Part shown: piece by piece, positions 35,136 to 46,000 of the stretch | How positions within the stretch are numbered: the stretch's first letter is position 1 | Layout: each line of letters opens with the position of its first letter | From: Symsagittifera roscoffensis | Lineage: Eukaryota; Xenacoelomorpha; Acoela; Convolutidae | Reading direction: 5' to 3' | Assembly (NCBI RefSeq): GCF_963678635.1 | Contig: NC_087064.1 | Coordinates: forward strand, 15,865,802 to 15,929,801 | Length of the DNA stretch: 64,000 nt | Notes under the pieces: model-generated | Told to the model about the DNA's origin: nothing | What the model saw: only the letters and a program-made list of their open reading frames with translations | The model's database searches: none | Position numbers and translations under genes: made by a program

Positions 35136-36245
35136 CTAATTTGAAGTTTTGATCGTGCAATGAACAAGCACAGCTTGTTTCGCATCATGGATCCATCCCA
35201 TAGTAGGGTTGAGCATTTGGTTCCAGTCCATGAACGAGTTCCAGCCCCAGTCATCTTCGTGTGCCCTGAACGTATGGGTGGTAGACAGTTTCTTGTTCTT
35301 CGAAGGGGTGTTATTAAGGAGAATCAACTCAAAGTCAACATTGAATGTCCAGTTTTCTTTCGGGACAACCGGCTGACATCCCAGAAAGAGTCCCAAAAAG
35401 AACTTTTCGGGTCCACTTCGAAATCTCTTAGCTCTGATCCACAACTTATATCCTTTGGAGAGAATTACGCTTTGTGAGTCCTGGCTCTCCCCAGCAATCC
35501 ATGATCGGAACCCAGTAAACTCAGCGCACAGAGTTAGTCCATTCGAGTTTATTCCACCACCATTATCCGCAGACTCACTTTCAGAAGTCAGAAGCAAGAA
35601 ACTGTCCAGAATTGTGGTGTCAATTTCTGAACCCGATCCTTTGGCGAACGCCCGAATTTTAGCTTCATTTGTTCGGATGCTTTCAAACTTCTCAATTTCT
35701 CTCTCGAGAATTAGTTTCCTGTCTTCGTAAGATTGAATCTTGTTCTCAATAGAACTAATTTGTTTTTGAACGGTATCAACTCGCTTCGACATGTAATCCA
35801 TGAATGATTCCTTCTGAGAGCCAATTTCTTTCAGCTTGTTGGAAACAGAATTTTGCAAATAGCTTTTGTAGCTCTTCATTGCATGTCCGTCATGCTGATT
35901 CTCGAAACAAGTTTGGCATATTTTTTCGGAACACTGGACACACCAAAACAGGACCGGAGCTGTTGGATGGCACGGACAACGCGAAAAATTACAAAGTTTG
36001 GGAGTTTTGATACTTGGTTTCGACCCAGATTGCTGCAGAAATTCTCTTATTCCGAAAAGAGGCTTTAGGCTGGCAACATCCAGGTAATGCACATCATTGC
36101 ACAAGGCGCATTTGAGCGCACCACTGGATTGCTTTAACATCAACAAGCAGTTTTTGTGCGGTCCACAATAAGAATGCCCACATGGTAAGGGGCGGGGATC
36201 ATCTAATTCTTCCGCACAAATAGAACACTCTGGCGATAAATTCAT
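35136..36245 (-). CDS. RING/B-box/coiled-coil/MATH protein (TRIM37-like architecture)
   Basis: The protein is 369 residues if it starts at ATG 36,245 (MNLSPECSICAEEL). A RING finger spans about 7-55 (CSIC, PCGHSYC, CALC), likely giving E3 ubiquitin-ligase activity. A B-box zinc finger follows at ~80-125 (CPCHPTAP, CVQCSEKICQTC, HDGH), then a coiled coil at ~130-200 (KQISSIENKIQSYEDRK). The C-terminal ~150 residues look like a MATH/TRAF domain (SKGYKLWIRA, GLFLGCQP, DDWGWNSFMDW, GWIHDAKQAVLVHC). RING-B-box-MATH order is that of TRIM37, but this protein is far shorter and orthology is not claimed. A splice acceptor (ATATTTCAG) lies five bases before the ATG, so the 13 in-frame codons upstream are probably intron and a non-coding 5' exon or trans-splice is likely. 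SNRPE follows on the same strand. Confidence 0.88.
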   Translation of the reverse strand: MNLSPECSICAEELDDPRPLPCGHSYCGPHKNCLLMLKQSSGALKCALCNDVHYLDVASLKPLFGIREFLQQSGSKPSIKTPKLCNFSRCPCHPTAPVLFWCVQCSEKICQTCFENQHDGHAMKSYKSYLQNSVSNKLKEIGSQKESFMDYMSKRVDTVQKQISSIENKIQSYEDRKLILEREIEKFESIRTNEAKIRAFAKGSGSEIDTTILDSFLLLTSESESADNGGGINSNGLTLCAEFTGFRSWIAGESQDSQSVILSKGYKLWIRAKRFRSGPEKFFLGLFLGCQPVVPKENWTFNVDFELILLNNTPSKNKKLSTTHTFRAHEDDWGWNSFMDWNQMLNPTMGWIHDAKQAVLVHCTIKTSN

Positions 36246-36412
36246 AGTACCTGAAATATTGACTTGCAGATTGAAAAGCAACAAAATGGAACGCTAATCA
36301 TTGCATAGTTTATTGATTGTATTTACGAACGAATACCTTCGTGTTGTTTTTGTTGTCCATCTCTATTGACTTGAAGATCGAGATTTTTGCACACAGGTGA
36401 TACTAAGCCCTG

Positions 36413-36622
36413 GTTACGTAGCAGTATTTGGTCAGCCGCGTATTCAGACTGGTTAGTAAGCAGACAAATAATGATTTAACCAATCAGAATCGAGACAGGG
36501 AAGACAATATTAAATAATAATTATTTAATTCATAAGTTTGCTTTCTCATCTCGATTCTGATTGGTTAATACAGCTTACTGACGAGTCTGAATACACGGTT
36601 GTCTAAATACAGACCGCACTAC
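36413..36622. mobile_element. Mutator-like MITE
   Basis: A 210-bp element with long imperfect inverted arms: 'gtattcagactggttagtaagc...aatcagaatcgaga' on the left pairs with 'tctcgattctgattggtt...gtctgaatac' on the right. It is flanked by a perfect direct repeat CTAAGCCCTG (36,403-36,412 and 36,623-36,632). A 9-10 bp target duplication points to the Mutator/MULE superfamily. It lies between the RING/MATH gene and the LTR at 36,718. Confidence 0.75.
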
Positions 36623-36717
36623 CTAAGCCCTGTACCATTTAAAAGTAATCAGAAGGTCAAAAGTATCATGTTACCGAGACTACAATCAGAAGTCCCTTCA
36701 TCACGTATTCCAGTCAA

Positions 36718-37637
36718 TGTGACATTCGACCAGAATGGCCAAAATGCAATTTATGCAGGATTCGAATTTTGAGCAGTAAGCCTTCCGAGTTGATGATTTC
36801 GAAGGATTAGCGACGTTATTGGAACGTTTAGCCAAACGGTGAGGGCTAGAATATTCTAGTATTTTAAATTTTCAAAAATTCGAATGATGACGTCACATTT
36901 CTGAGAAATGCTGAAACGGCCATTTTAACAAAAAGCGAGTGAAAAACAGAACAACTTTTATCTGCGATTGCGAACAGTACGAAAATCGAGATTGGAAAAC
37001 GACAACGAACTACAGAATAGCAGAGAACGTTCCGAGTTGCAACTATTGTGCTGCTACAATAGTTGCAAGGCCGTTGCCAACAACGGTGAAGGGTGAGAAT
37101 CAGCCTTCCGGATTAGCAAGAAATTAAGAGTAAGGAGCTTGATTCGGCGGATTCAAGAATCCGGAAGGGTCTCGGGACGGAAACTTTTATTAACTCACAT
37201 AAACTTTTAGCATCCTGTCATGTCCTGACTTGAATTTAACTGATATTTTGATTAGTTTTGACAAGGATGAGGTGCTAGGAGTTGGGGGAAAGGGTTGATC
37301 CATCTTCGATGGAGATGATGATTTTTATCTACTGAACAAAAACAATAGTAATATAATAAATAGTAGCCCTGTTTTTAGGAGTGACCTCGTGGTCTGGGGA
37401 TACTGAGACCCAGCCATGAGCTCACTAATTTTGCATGTAATTCAGTTAATTTGAGCGTTCTGGTCGAAGCCGGAGAACAGTAACGTTTTTGTCAGCCTGA
37501 TGTGAGAAAGACCACCGAAAAGTACTGGCTTGGTAGAGACGGTGAAAAACATGCAAAGCTCTGTTTAGACGCTAGCCAGTCGCCTTAAGACTTAGTTTTG
37601 TTATCCGTCGATATGTATCTTCCGGGCGAATGTTACA
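36718..37637 (+). repeat. 5' LTR of outer element
   Basis: 920 bp, starting TGTGACATTCGACC and ending GGGCGAATGTTACA (TG...CA ends with short inverted repeats). It is the reverse complement of the inner element's LTRs. The downstream part is nearly identical, but the first ~400 bp are clearly diverged. It contains a perfect CRE-type palindrome TGACGTCA at 36,888-36,895, absent from the inner LTRs, and an 11-bp-stem hairpin near 37,038-37,065. Confidence 0.88.
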
Positions 37638-37649
37638 TGTATGTTTTTA

Positions 37650-37670
37650 TGGCGCTCCTGGGTGTTATTC
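37650..37670 (+). promoter_or_regulatory. Candidate primer binding site, outer element
   Basis: TGGCGCTCCTGGGTGTTATTC starts 12 bp after the LTR end. It starts with TGG, as a site for a tRNA 3' end should, and is identical in the inner copy. Read as a tRNA 3' end it misses two usually conserved T-arm bases (C56, C61), so the primer tRNA is unknown. Confidence 0.4.
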
Positions 37671-38280
37671 TTTTTTAACATCATGACCGGCAGAACCGTT
37701 AACGAGCACTCCGCGCCGAGCGGATGCTCACATCAACGCCCTTAATAGGCCTAAACCGCCGGGGCGGAAGGGTAGTTCGGAACGCGGAGGCCTTCCGAAT
37801 TGCCGTGAATAGTTTTTTAACCTAGTTAAGACCGAAAATTCACGAACCAGGAAGGGTGGGGGGATCGGCCGTCCCCTCGTCCCCTGAGTGGTTGGTGACC
37901 AAAAACACTTAAAGATATAAGTAAAACCAAACAAAAAGTAGTATAGTACCCAAGAAAAACAAAAAACATAAAAAAATAACCGAAAAAACCAAAAACAGTA
38001 AAAAAGTAAAAAATCAGTAGAAATCATCCCCCCAGACAAGATGTGACCCAACCCCCCCGTTTGTTGTTGATAGATATATTGTTGTTACAGGCATTTATAT
38101 CAGTCAGGATCGTTACGATCAATTTTGTAGCCCGTTTGAGAGGCTTGTACTGTAGGGTTATTTGAGCATTTAAGCACGTTAATGATAAATTGCGCTCAAT
38201 CCGGAAGGGTCAGCTGATTTGCGCTCAATTCGGAAGGGTCTTGGGTGAAGACCGATCCGGCAAGCAGTTCAAGGAGCAAC

Positions 38281-38283
38281 CAG
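38281..38283. other. Probable target-site duplication CAG, left side
   Basis: CAG directly precedes the inner element and CAG directly follows it (62,917-62,919). In the inner copy's own leader the uninterrupted site reads 'aacaacaggaagaggctc' (reverse complement of 61,329-61,346), so one CAG is expected before insertion. Three bases is short for this class, where 4-6 is usual. Confidence 0.5.
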
Positions 38284-39204
38284 TGTAACATTCGCCCGGA
38301 AGATACATATCGACGGATAACAAAACTAAGTCTTAAGACGACTGGCTAGCGTCTAAACAGAGCTTTGCATGTTTTTCACCGTCTCTACCAAGCCAGTACT
38401 TTTCGGTGGTCTTTCCTACATCAGGCTGACAAAAACGTTACTGTTCTCCGGCTTCGACCAGAACGCTCAAATTAACTGAATTACATGCAAAGTTAGTGAG
38501 CTCATGGCTGGGTCTCTGTATCCCCGGACCACGAGGTCACTCCTAAAAACAGGGCTACTACTTATTATATTACTATTGTTTTTGTTCAGTAGATAAAAAT
38601 CATCATCTCCATCGAAGATGGATCAACCCTTTCCCCCCTACTTCTAGCTCCTCATTCTTGTCAAAACGAATTAAGATCTTAATTAAATTCAAGTCAGGAC
38701 ATGACGGATACTAAAATTCAATATAAGTTCATAAAAGTCCACGTCCCGAGACCCTTCCGGATTCTTGAATCCGGTGAATCAAGCTTCTTAATATCCAGTT
38801 CACAATAACTCGGAAGGCTGGGTTTTACCCTTCACCGTTGCTCGCAACGGCCCCGCAACTATTGTAACAGCACAATAGTTGCAACTCGGAACGTCCTCTG
38901 CTGTTCGGTAGTTCGTTGTAGTTTTTTAGTCTCGATTTCGTACTGTTCGTAATCGCAGATAAAAGTTGTTCTGTTTTTTCTTGCTCTTTTAGCTAAAAAT
39001 GGTTGTTTCTGACGCTTCTCAGAAACATGACGCCATAATTCGAATTTTCAAAAATTAGAATTCCAGAATCTTCTAGCCTTCACCGTTTGGCCAATCGTTC
39101 AAATAACGTCCTTATCCGTTCTAAATCGCCAATTCGGAAGGCTTGCTGCTAAAATACCGAATTCTGCAGAGACTGCATTTTGGCCATTCTGGTCGAATGT
39201 CACA
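38284..39204 (-). repeat. 3' LTR of inner element
   Basis: 921 bp with TG...CA ends. Hairpin-forming palindromes are at 38,757-38,774 (CCGGATTC/GAATCCGG), 38,835-38,850 (CCGTTGC/GCAACGG) and 38,855-38,882 (11-bp stem, 6-nt loop), plus a 16-bp palindrome AATTAAGATCTTAATT at 38,669-38,684. It also carries the ACCCTTCCGGATT motif of the leader array. Confidence 0.93.
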
Positions 39205-39217
39205 TACTCCCCGGACA
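39205..39217 (-). promoter_or_regulatory. Candidate polypurine tract
   Basis: On the minus strand, TGTCCGGGGAGTA abuts the TGTGAC start of the 3' LTR. The purine run (GGGGAG) is short, but the position is exactly where plus-strand DNA synthesis of an LTR element is primed. The 11-mer TGTCCGGGGAG recurs four more times in the element (49,993; 52,481; 52,547; 52,613). Confidence 0.5.
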
Positions 39218-40023
39218 GTCCGGTCAATGTCCTCATTGAATCGCGCAATGTTCTAAGTGGTTACAGTGTCATCGAACAGAATTTACAAAATGCACGAAAT
39301 TACTTTTACCTACGTCACATCGACTCACTGCAGAATATAAATGGCATCATCCTACATCACTATAGCCTTCAAATTCTTTCATTAATCTGCACATTGAGGA
39401 TATGACTTAAGATAAAACATATTTTCTGACTTCCAGTGTCAATATCCCGATTGAAACTTTTTCTCCTAGACTTAAAAGGTGTTGGCTTGCAGGACAGTCC
39501 TGCCAACCAACAAGCTAAAATTATCCTACTATGCTCCTTCCCTTCGGAAATCTTGCTTGTCTATTGTCCTGAGTATTAAAACTAAGAAACTTTGTGGTTA
39601 GAAAGAACAATGCAACAACCTCCCTCCTCAAGAAGTTACTCAAGTTTTTCATGTCACCACAAAGTTATCAGTCTTCCTAAGTGATTAAAAACAATCATGC
39701 AGGCTGGAATATTTAAATATACTCTTCCCTCAAGCCTTTCTAAATAAATAATAAGTGAGTGTCTCTAAAGCCACTTCAACTAAAACCAAAATGCAAATTT
39801 ATAAATGCAACAATTTCCAAACTCAACTTAAATGTTTCAGTTTTCAATTACAACTTGGTTGCTTGGTTTCTCATTTGAGTTTTTCACACACATAAAACAA
39901 TTCTGAGTTTAACTTTTCTTCATCATCCCTTTGTTCTCTTCTTTTTTCGTCGTTTAGAAGTTCTAAAACTTCTAAATTCTTCTAATTTTCTTTCTTGTTG
40001 CCTCTTGTTTTCTCGACCATTCA
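39218..40023 (-). other. 3' untranslated region of inner element
   Basis: About 0.8 kb between the second ORF's stop and the tract at 39,205-39,217. It is AT-richer than the coding part. Nothing recognisable was seen in it. Confidence 0.6.
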
Positions 40024-43000
40024 TCAATGCTCCATTTCCTCCTCCTGTGACGCTGACTCTGCACTCTCGGTCTCCGTGTCTTGCAGCACGTCATTGACTA
40101 TCCTGACGCTGTTGGAAGCCGTCCTCCAACACTTCTGCTCTTCCACCCTCTGTTTACAGCAAGGTAGGGGATCCACGTTTGATTCTCTGTTTCTACAGAA
40201 GCTGTTGTGGAGACACAACGCCACGTTTCTTTCCAAATCTTCTTTCAGCATCTCTGCCTTCTCATTTCCACTACGCTCGCTCGTCCTGGAAATTCTTTTC
40301 ACAGCGGTGGTCACTGCATTCCGATGGGTCACGAAAGCTCGCTTGAAAGCTCCTGCCCCAATGTCCAGCTGATATTCACTGTACACTCTGCCATGTTTCG
40401 ACATATGCTTTTTCGCATACTCGTACAACCATGCAGTCATGTTAGCTCTGAACCATGGCGTCAATCGTTTTCTTGCCCATATCTTCTTCACTTCCATCGG
40501 AATGTTTAGAACTTTGCACATTGTCTCAAAAAGATCTAAATCTTTTAGACAATCTAATTTCTGCAATTGTTCTCTCGTCGGTGCTTCCTGTCTATTATTT
40601 TCTCTCACATAAGCTTCCAGCCATCGTATCGCCATCATAACTCCCACTATCACTATTGTTATGGGCTGTGATGAATCTGGTAAACCCATGGAGAGCAGCT
40701 CTCCAGAGTCCCAGATCAACACCAGATTACTACGCTTGGGATACCACCAGGTCTGCAGCAAGCAGTGGCAAGGAAACTCATCATGCGTCAACATGATGCT
40801 CCTCCAATTACGTTTTCCCGAAGCTTCCAGCAATGGTTCCACTTCCATCATCACTCGGTGGATTTCATCATTCTCATCTACTGCATTGTAATCTGTGACA
40901 GTTGATCCTCTCTGTTTCTGTTTTTCAAAGTCACTGAAGTTCCCGCTCACATATCCCATGAATTTCTCTCCTAGTATTGACTCCAACTCTTCTTTGGTTC
41001 TTTCTGGAACTGCTGAGAAAATCTTACACAGTAACTCGTAAGACTTTTCAGACATTCTTGCCAACCTCACGCACTTCGGCACTGAAAAAGCTTGATCCAC
41101 GATCGTTCTTGTGCTCTTCACGTCCACAGCCACGAAATGTACAGGGTATCTGCTCTTGCACATTGGAGCCAACGTTGAACCCACCAAATATCGTGCTCCT
41201 GATGGTCTACAATAAGTTTCGCTGTGTCTGATGTTCATCTCCGTTTCGATTGCTTCCCTCCATTTTCCTATATACTTCTGCTCAGTCTGCAGAACTCCTG
41301 GGAATACTTCTACGCTGATGGCTGTGACCATCTCATGTTTCTGTTCTAGATTCAATAGTGACTCTAAAGAACCAAACATGCTGTAGAATCCTAGTGCTGT
41401 CACTAGATTCACATCGGTTCCTCCATGGCAATCTGCTATCAGTTCCGTCTCCGTTCTTGCTTTCATCACTACATTTCCAAACAATACCGTCAACTGCTTG
41501 TGTTGTTTCTCCAGGGTTTTCACACAGTCTAGACTTCCACAAACGTGACCCTCTAGTCCACAGACTTCCGCCAGACAGCTACCAGGTTTGACCCAGTCTT
41601 CTGGTCCCCAGCCAGGCAACTCCATTCTATCTTCTCCGTTGCTCTTAGAGGCTGTTATCATCACATTATATATGATGTTGAGGTCACGCAGGTTACAGTC
41701 CACATTCAGTTCCCTCTGTACGTCCTGTGTCGCCCGTAATATTGAGTCAGCGTTGGGACTAGGACACCACGATGGCTTCATCAATTCCCACACTGCCATC
41801 AAGCTCGTTCTCAGTAATTCATCTGAGAACCCCAACCCAAATTCCACTCTCTTGTCGGATTTTGGTACTGAAGGTGCAGTCACCTCTTCTTCCAAGACCA
41901 ATCCCAATTTGGCCTGTGGATTGTTAACGCTCTTAGTCGTCACAATTCTGGACGTCCAGAATCTTAGTAACACCGCCTGCTCATAATCAAAGAAGCAATC
42001 ACGTATGTCTTCACTCAGGAAAGGATTGTACGCTATCCCTATAATCCCGGATACATAGCTATATGACTTCTTCTTGATCGGTCCACAGTATTCACTGGAT
42101 TTTGGCAATGCTCCCATAGATTCTTTAGTGAGCCTCAACTCCTTGTTTGAGAATCTCCTGATCTCGTCTATCTTTTTCATGGGTTCCAGTTCTTCAGGTT
42201 CTTTCATGTTCACCCTCATCGGTTTACTTTGCTGCATATCCAGCATTGCTAGCAAGAACATGGCTTTCGTTCGCTCATCGCCTTCCTTCAACATTTTAAC
42301 ACAAGTGCTTAATGCAGGTACTGAAATCTGCTCTATCAGGAATCGAATGAAACAGAGAGCGTCTCTCCGCTTTGCACACGCTACTGCTGCTCCCTCCTGG
42401 ACTATCAGATCCCTCAGATTCGTCATAAGGAAAACTTTTTCCTCCTTTGATCTCTTCCTTTCTCCCGAATCATATTCTTCGCTAGTCAGTCCCATCATGC
42501 ACCAGGCGAGCCTGAGTTGTAATTCCGTCCTTACGTAAGGTACTGCCACGAGAGCATGTATTCTTGGCGTAGTCCTCATTTCCTCTTCGAAATACCTCAA
42601 TACTACTGCTTTCCATGGAAGGCTCACCAACTGCTCGATCGTCTCCGCCTGTACGTCAGACGACGCCAAAGTTCCGTACGCCTTCTGCTTGAGGGTGGTG
42701 CCTTGCAACATTGTTTCCAGATAACCCTCCATGGCTTTTTCCTCTTCCAGGGCCATTACATGCCCTCTAGCCGAGTTTCGGTATTCCAACATCTCCATGT
42801 ATCCACCGGTGGGTTCATCTATCGACACTGTCTCAGACACTGTCAGTCTGTTGTATTCCACTGGTGTTAGTTGTCCTGCAACACTTCCCTTTCCATGATT
42901 CATTGGAGATGGCTTGAAGTCCCTCATTTTACTCTCTCCACATTGACTGAGTATTTCCATTTCTAAAGTCGCTCCAGTCAGAGTGCGGTCACTCCTTTTG

Positions 43001-46000
43001 GATTTATAACCGGTTGACTTTAACCCAGCCATGAGAATGGGTGGCACCATCGCTATATCAGTTAATATTCTATCTGTGCCAGACAATTGGTAATCACCTT
43101 GCCCCAAATCCATGACTTCCTCAACTCGTTTTCTTTTCGCTGAGTTACCAGCTTTCATCGATATTTCCGAATCCACTTTCGTCTTTCCAATCCTCCTCGG
43201 CATCACTCTGCTGCCTAACTTCATTTTCATCGCATTGATTTTATCAATCACCATTTTCGATCGCATCGTTCCTCTCCTGGTCCTTGACAGGTACACCACC
43301 TCTCCTTCATTGTCCTGCGGTGTCATCTTGATGGGAGAATTCGCTTCACTCTCATCAGTGGCTGAGTCGATCAATAACTCACTCAGTCTCCCTTCACACT
43401 CATCAAGCTTGTCAAGTACTTCTCTCACCAAGGGTTGATTGAGACCTGTTTTGAGAATGGACTGGGTCCCATAGCTCTGAATCACAGTCCAGACTTCTTC
43501 CATGAACGCCACTCTGTCCAGCTTACATCCCGTCCTACTCTCGTGGTCTCGGTGATGTACTTCCCATTCTTCTTCGGGTAGCGTTCCCAAGAAAGGTACT
43601 CTGGCTGAGGCCTCTATTCTTCTCCTCCGAGGTGATTCCATGAGGATTCTCTGATCGTTATTTCTTGTATTGCCAGGAGAGCTGCTCTCCGGCAAATTCC
43701 GTTTCATTTCCTCAAAGGCTGACGGAGGTTCCAGTGTCGAGATGCCTTCATCCGCTGGCTCAGTCGTTTCCAACGTGTCTGCATTATTCTCAAGATCACT
43801 GAAGATATTGAAATCCAGGCTGGATGTTCCTCCTGTCGATGCCCTGTCGTCTTCCCCACCAGCTTGATCTTGTTGCATGGGTTCTTCCGTCTGACGGTTT
43901 CCACCCTGTCCGTCATCTCCTTCTGACTTGTCCCCATTCGAGTTCGATGGTCCTTGTTTGTCATCATCAGCTTCTTCCTGGAATCTCGGTATGAGCAATG
44001 TACCGGCTGATTTATCTTCCTCTTCTCCATGGACCACTTTAGTTTCTTCGCAGCCGAAGGGTGCTAGGAAAATTCTCGTCTGCAATATTCCCGCAACTTT
44101 CATCTCTTTTCTCACACTAGTCAGGATTACTGAGGCTTCAGGCAATTCAGTCCTGCCTCTCATCCTCATTGGAGCTGAGCCTAGTCGTCTCCATTCCTCA
44201 TCAAATCCTTCAGGCTTGGGAGTAGCGGCGCTGCTTATTCGCCTTCTCGTCGCTTGATCCGTGTACGCAAATCGTGTGTACTGTAACACGGCGGCATTTC
44301 TCCCCACGAAGTATGGATCCATCGTCGCCGAGAAATTCCCCACTCTCCTTTCATTGGTTTCGAATGCTCTCAACCTAGGAGTTTGTACTACGGAGACTGC
44401 TCCGAGCAACATCCTTCTTATCAGAGGGAATTCGGGGATTGCTTCGGGTAGCTTCTTGTAATCGCCCCAGTCCTTCGTCTCTTCTCTCACCTTGTGATAC
44501 GCTGCTGTGAGACGAGGCACTCTGGTCATTTCGCCATTCGTTTTGTCATAGGGCCTCAGATTCCAAAGCTTTGGAAACACCTCGATGTGCCCTCTTTCTA
44601 CTTCTCCCATGCGGTCACAGAAGTGATCGTCAAAATTGATGACTGTCATCTCTGGCTCCGATATTTTCGCAAATAACAGATCTTCACTCATGAGCTCTCG
44701 CAATGCGTGCTGCTCACACCAGTTCAGTGTACTACCGTCCACTGCCGATATGAGGTTCAGGTGCAACACCGACCTCCTATATGCTTCCACTTTAACGTCA
44801 GGGAACGCAAAGGTGACTGCTGGTCCATAGATCACTGTCACGAACTCCGTGACTCCTCTGATCAGTGCCAAGGGATCGATTCTCATAGCTAAGCTCAAAT
44901 CTGTTAACAGCGGCATGCCTCCAACATGTCGTCTAACATCTTCCTCTCTTTCAATTGTCTCGTCTTCTCCGGTTCCAAAGCGATTTTGCTGCAAGAGATA
45001 CTGGATAAGAGTGTGTCTCAGGTCTCTTATTTTGTTCCACGAGTCTGTGGATTTCTTCATATCCAGATTCCTCACTCTCTCTTTCATCTGCTCTGGACAA
45101 CGTGCCAGTTTCATCAGCCCTCCCAAGTTTCCGTGGGTTATTGCGATCAACGTCAAAAGTCCATCTAGTCGCAGGTTCTGTATTCCATCCGTAAGCAGTA
45201 TCACCGGTCCTTTCACGAAATTCTCCGCTCCAAATGTTACAAACAGGGCTATTAATTCCACTATCGATACTTTCACTACCGCTTGGAGGAATTCCTTTAT
45301 CAAGTAGTGCGAGACTTTCGGGTAGACTTTTGCCAAGAAGGACGCGGTCCATCCGGCTCCCAACCCTTCTAGCATGCTGTCTGTCCTTTCAAATCCCTCC
45401 TGTCCTTTCACTTCCTGGGTCCAGAAGGTTTCCAGAGTAATCTGACACATTCTGTTCACGAACTCAGCTGTCTTTTCTCCGGCATTTTCCGCCAGGTTCA
45501 CCTCCTTCAACAAGTAGGCGTATATCTTAGTGATCATTACTGGGCCTTGCTGAAAAGCATCTGCACCCAATGCCGCTACTCTCGGATTCAGGTGTAGCCA
45601 CTGGTTTGCTTCCGGCTTGGTTCTCAGCACCATCGCTTCCAGATGAGCTCTCGTCTCCAGTGAATTCTTTCTTCTCGTGTCTTCACTCGCCACTTCCATT
45701 GCTCGGAACCACAAGTCGTTGGACATTGCCGTAATCACTCGATGGTCGTCATCTATTCCTGGTTTCAGTTTGAGTTGCCGACTGAAGTTGGACAGTTCCA
45801 ACCCCAGCACTTCGTCCAACACCAACATGTGTAGCGCGTGGTCCTTGAACCCTCTCATCGCGTTTGAGATATCTGACCATACTGCAGGCAGTTCAGCCTT
45901 AAGTGGCCTCAGGTTCTCCATTTCTATCATGCGATTCGGGGCTGATATGATCACATCATATTTTCCCTCCGAAAGTAAGGCTACCATTGCATACACAAAT

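Larger units (their letters stand above)
36718..38283 (+). mobile_element. Outer giant LTR retrotransposon, 5' part
   Basis: This is the 5' LTR (36,718-37,637) plus the first 646 bp of leader (37,638-38,283) of a plus-strand copy. It is interrupted at 38,283 by the inner element. The leader resumes at 62,917 with sequence that continues the same order in the inner copy's own leader, including 'ggctcaacgacaac'. The rest lies beyond the window, so its coding capacity is unknown. Confidence 0.88.
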
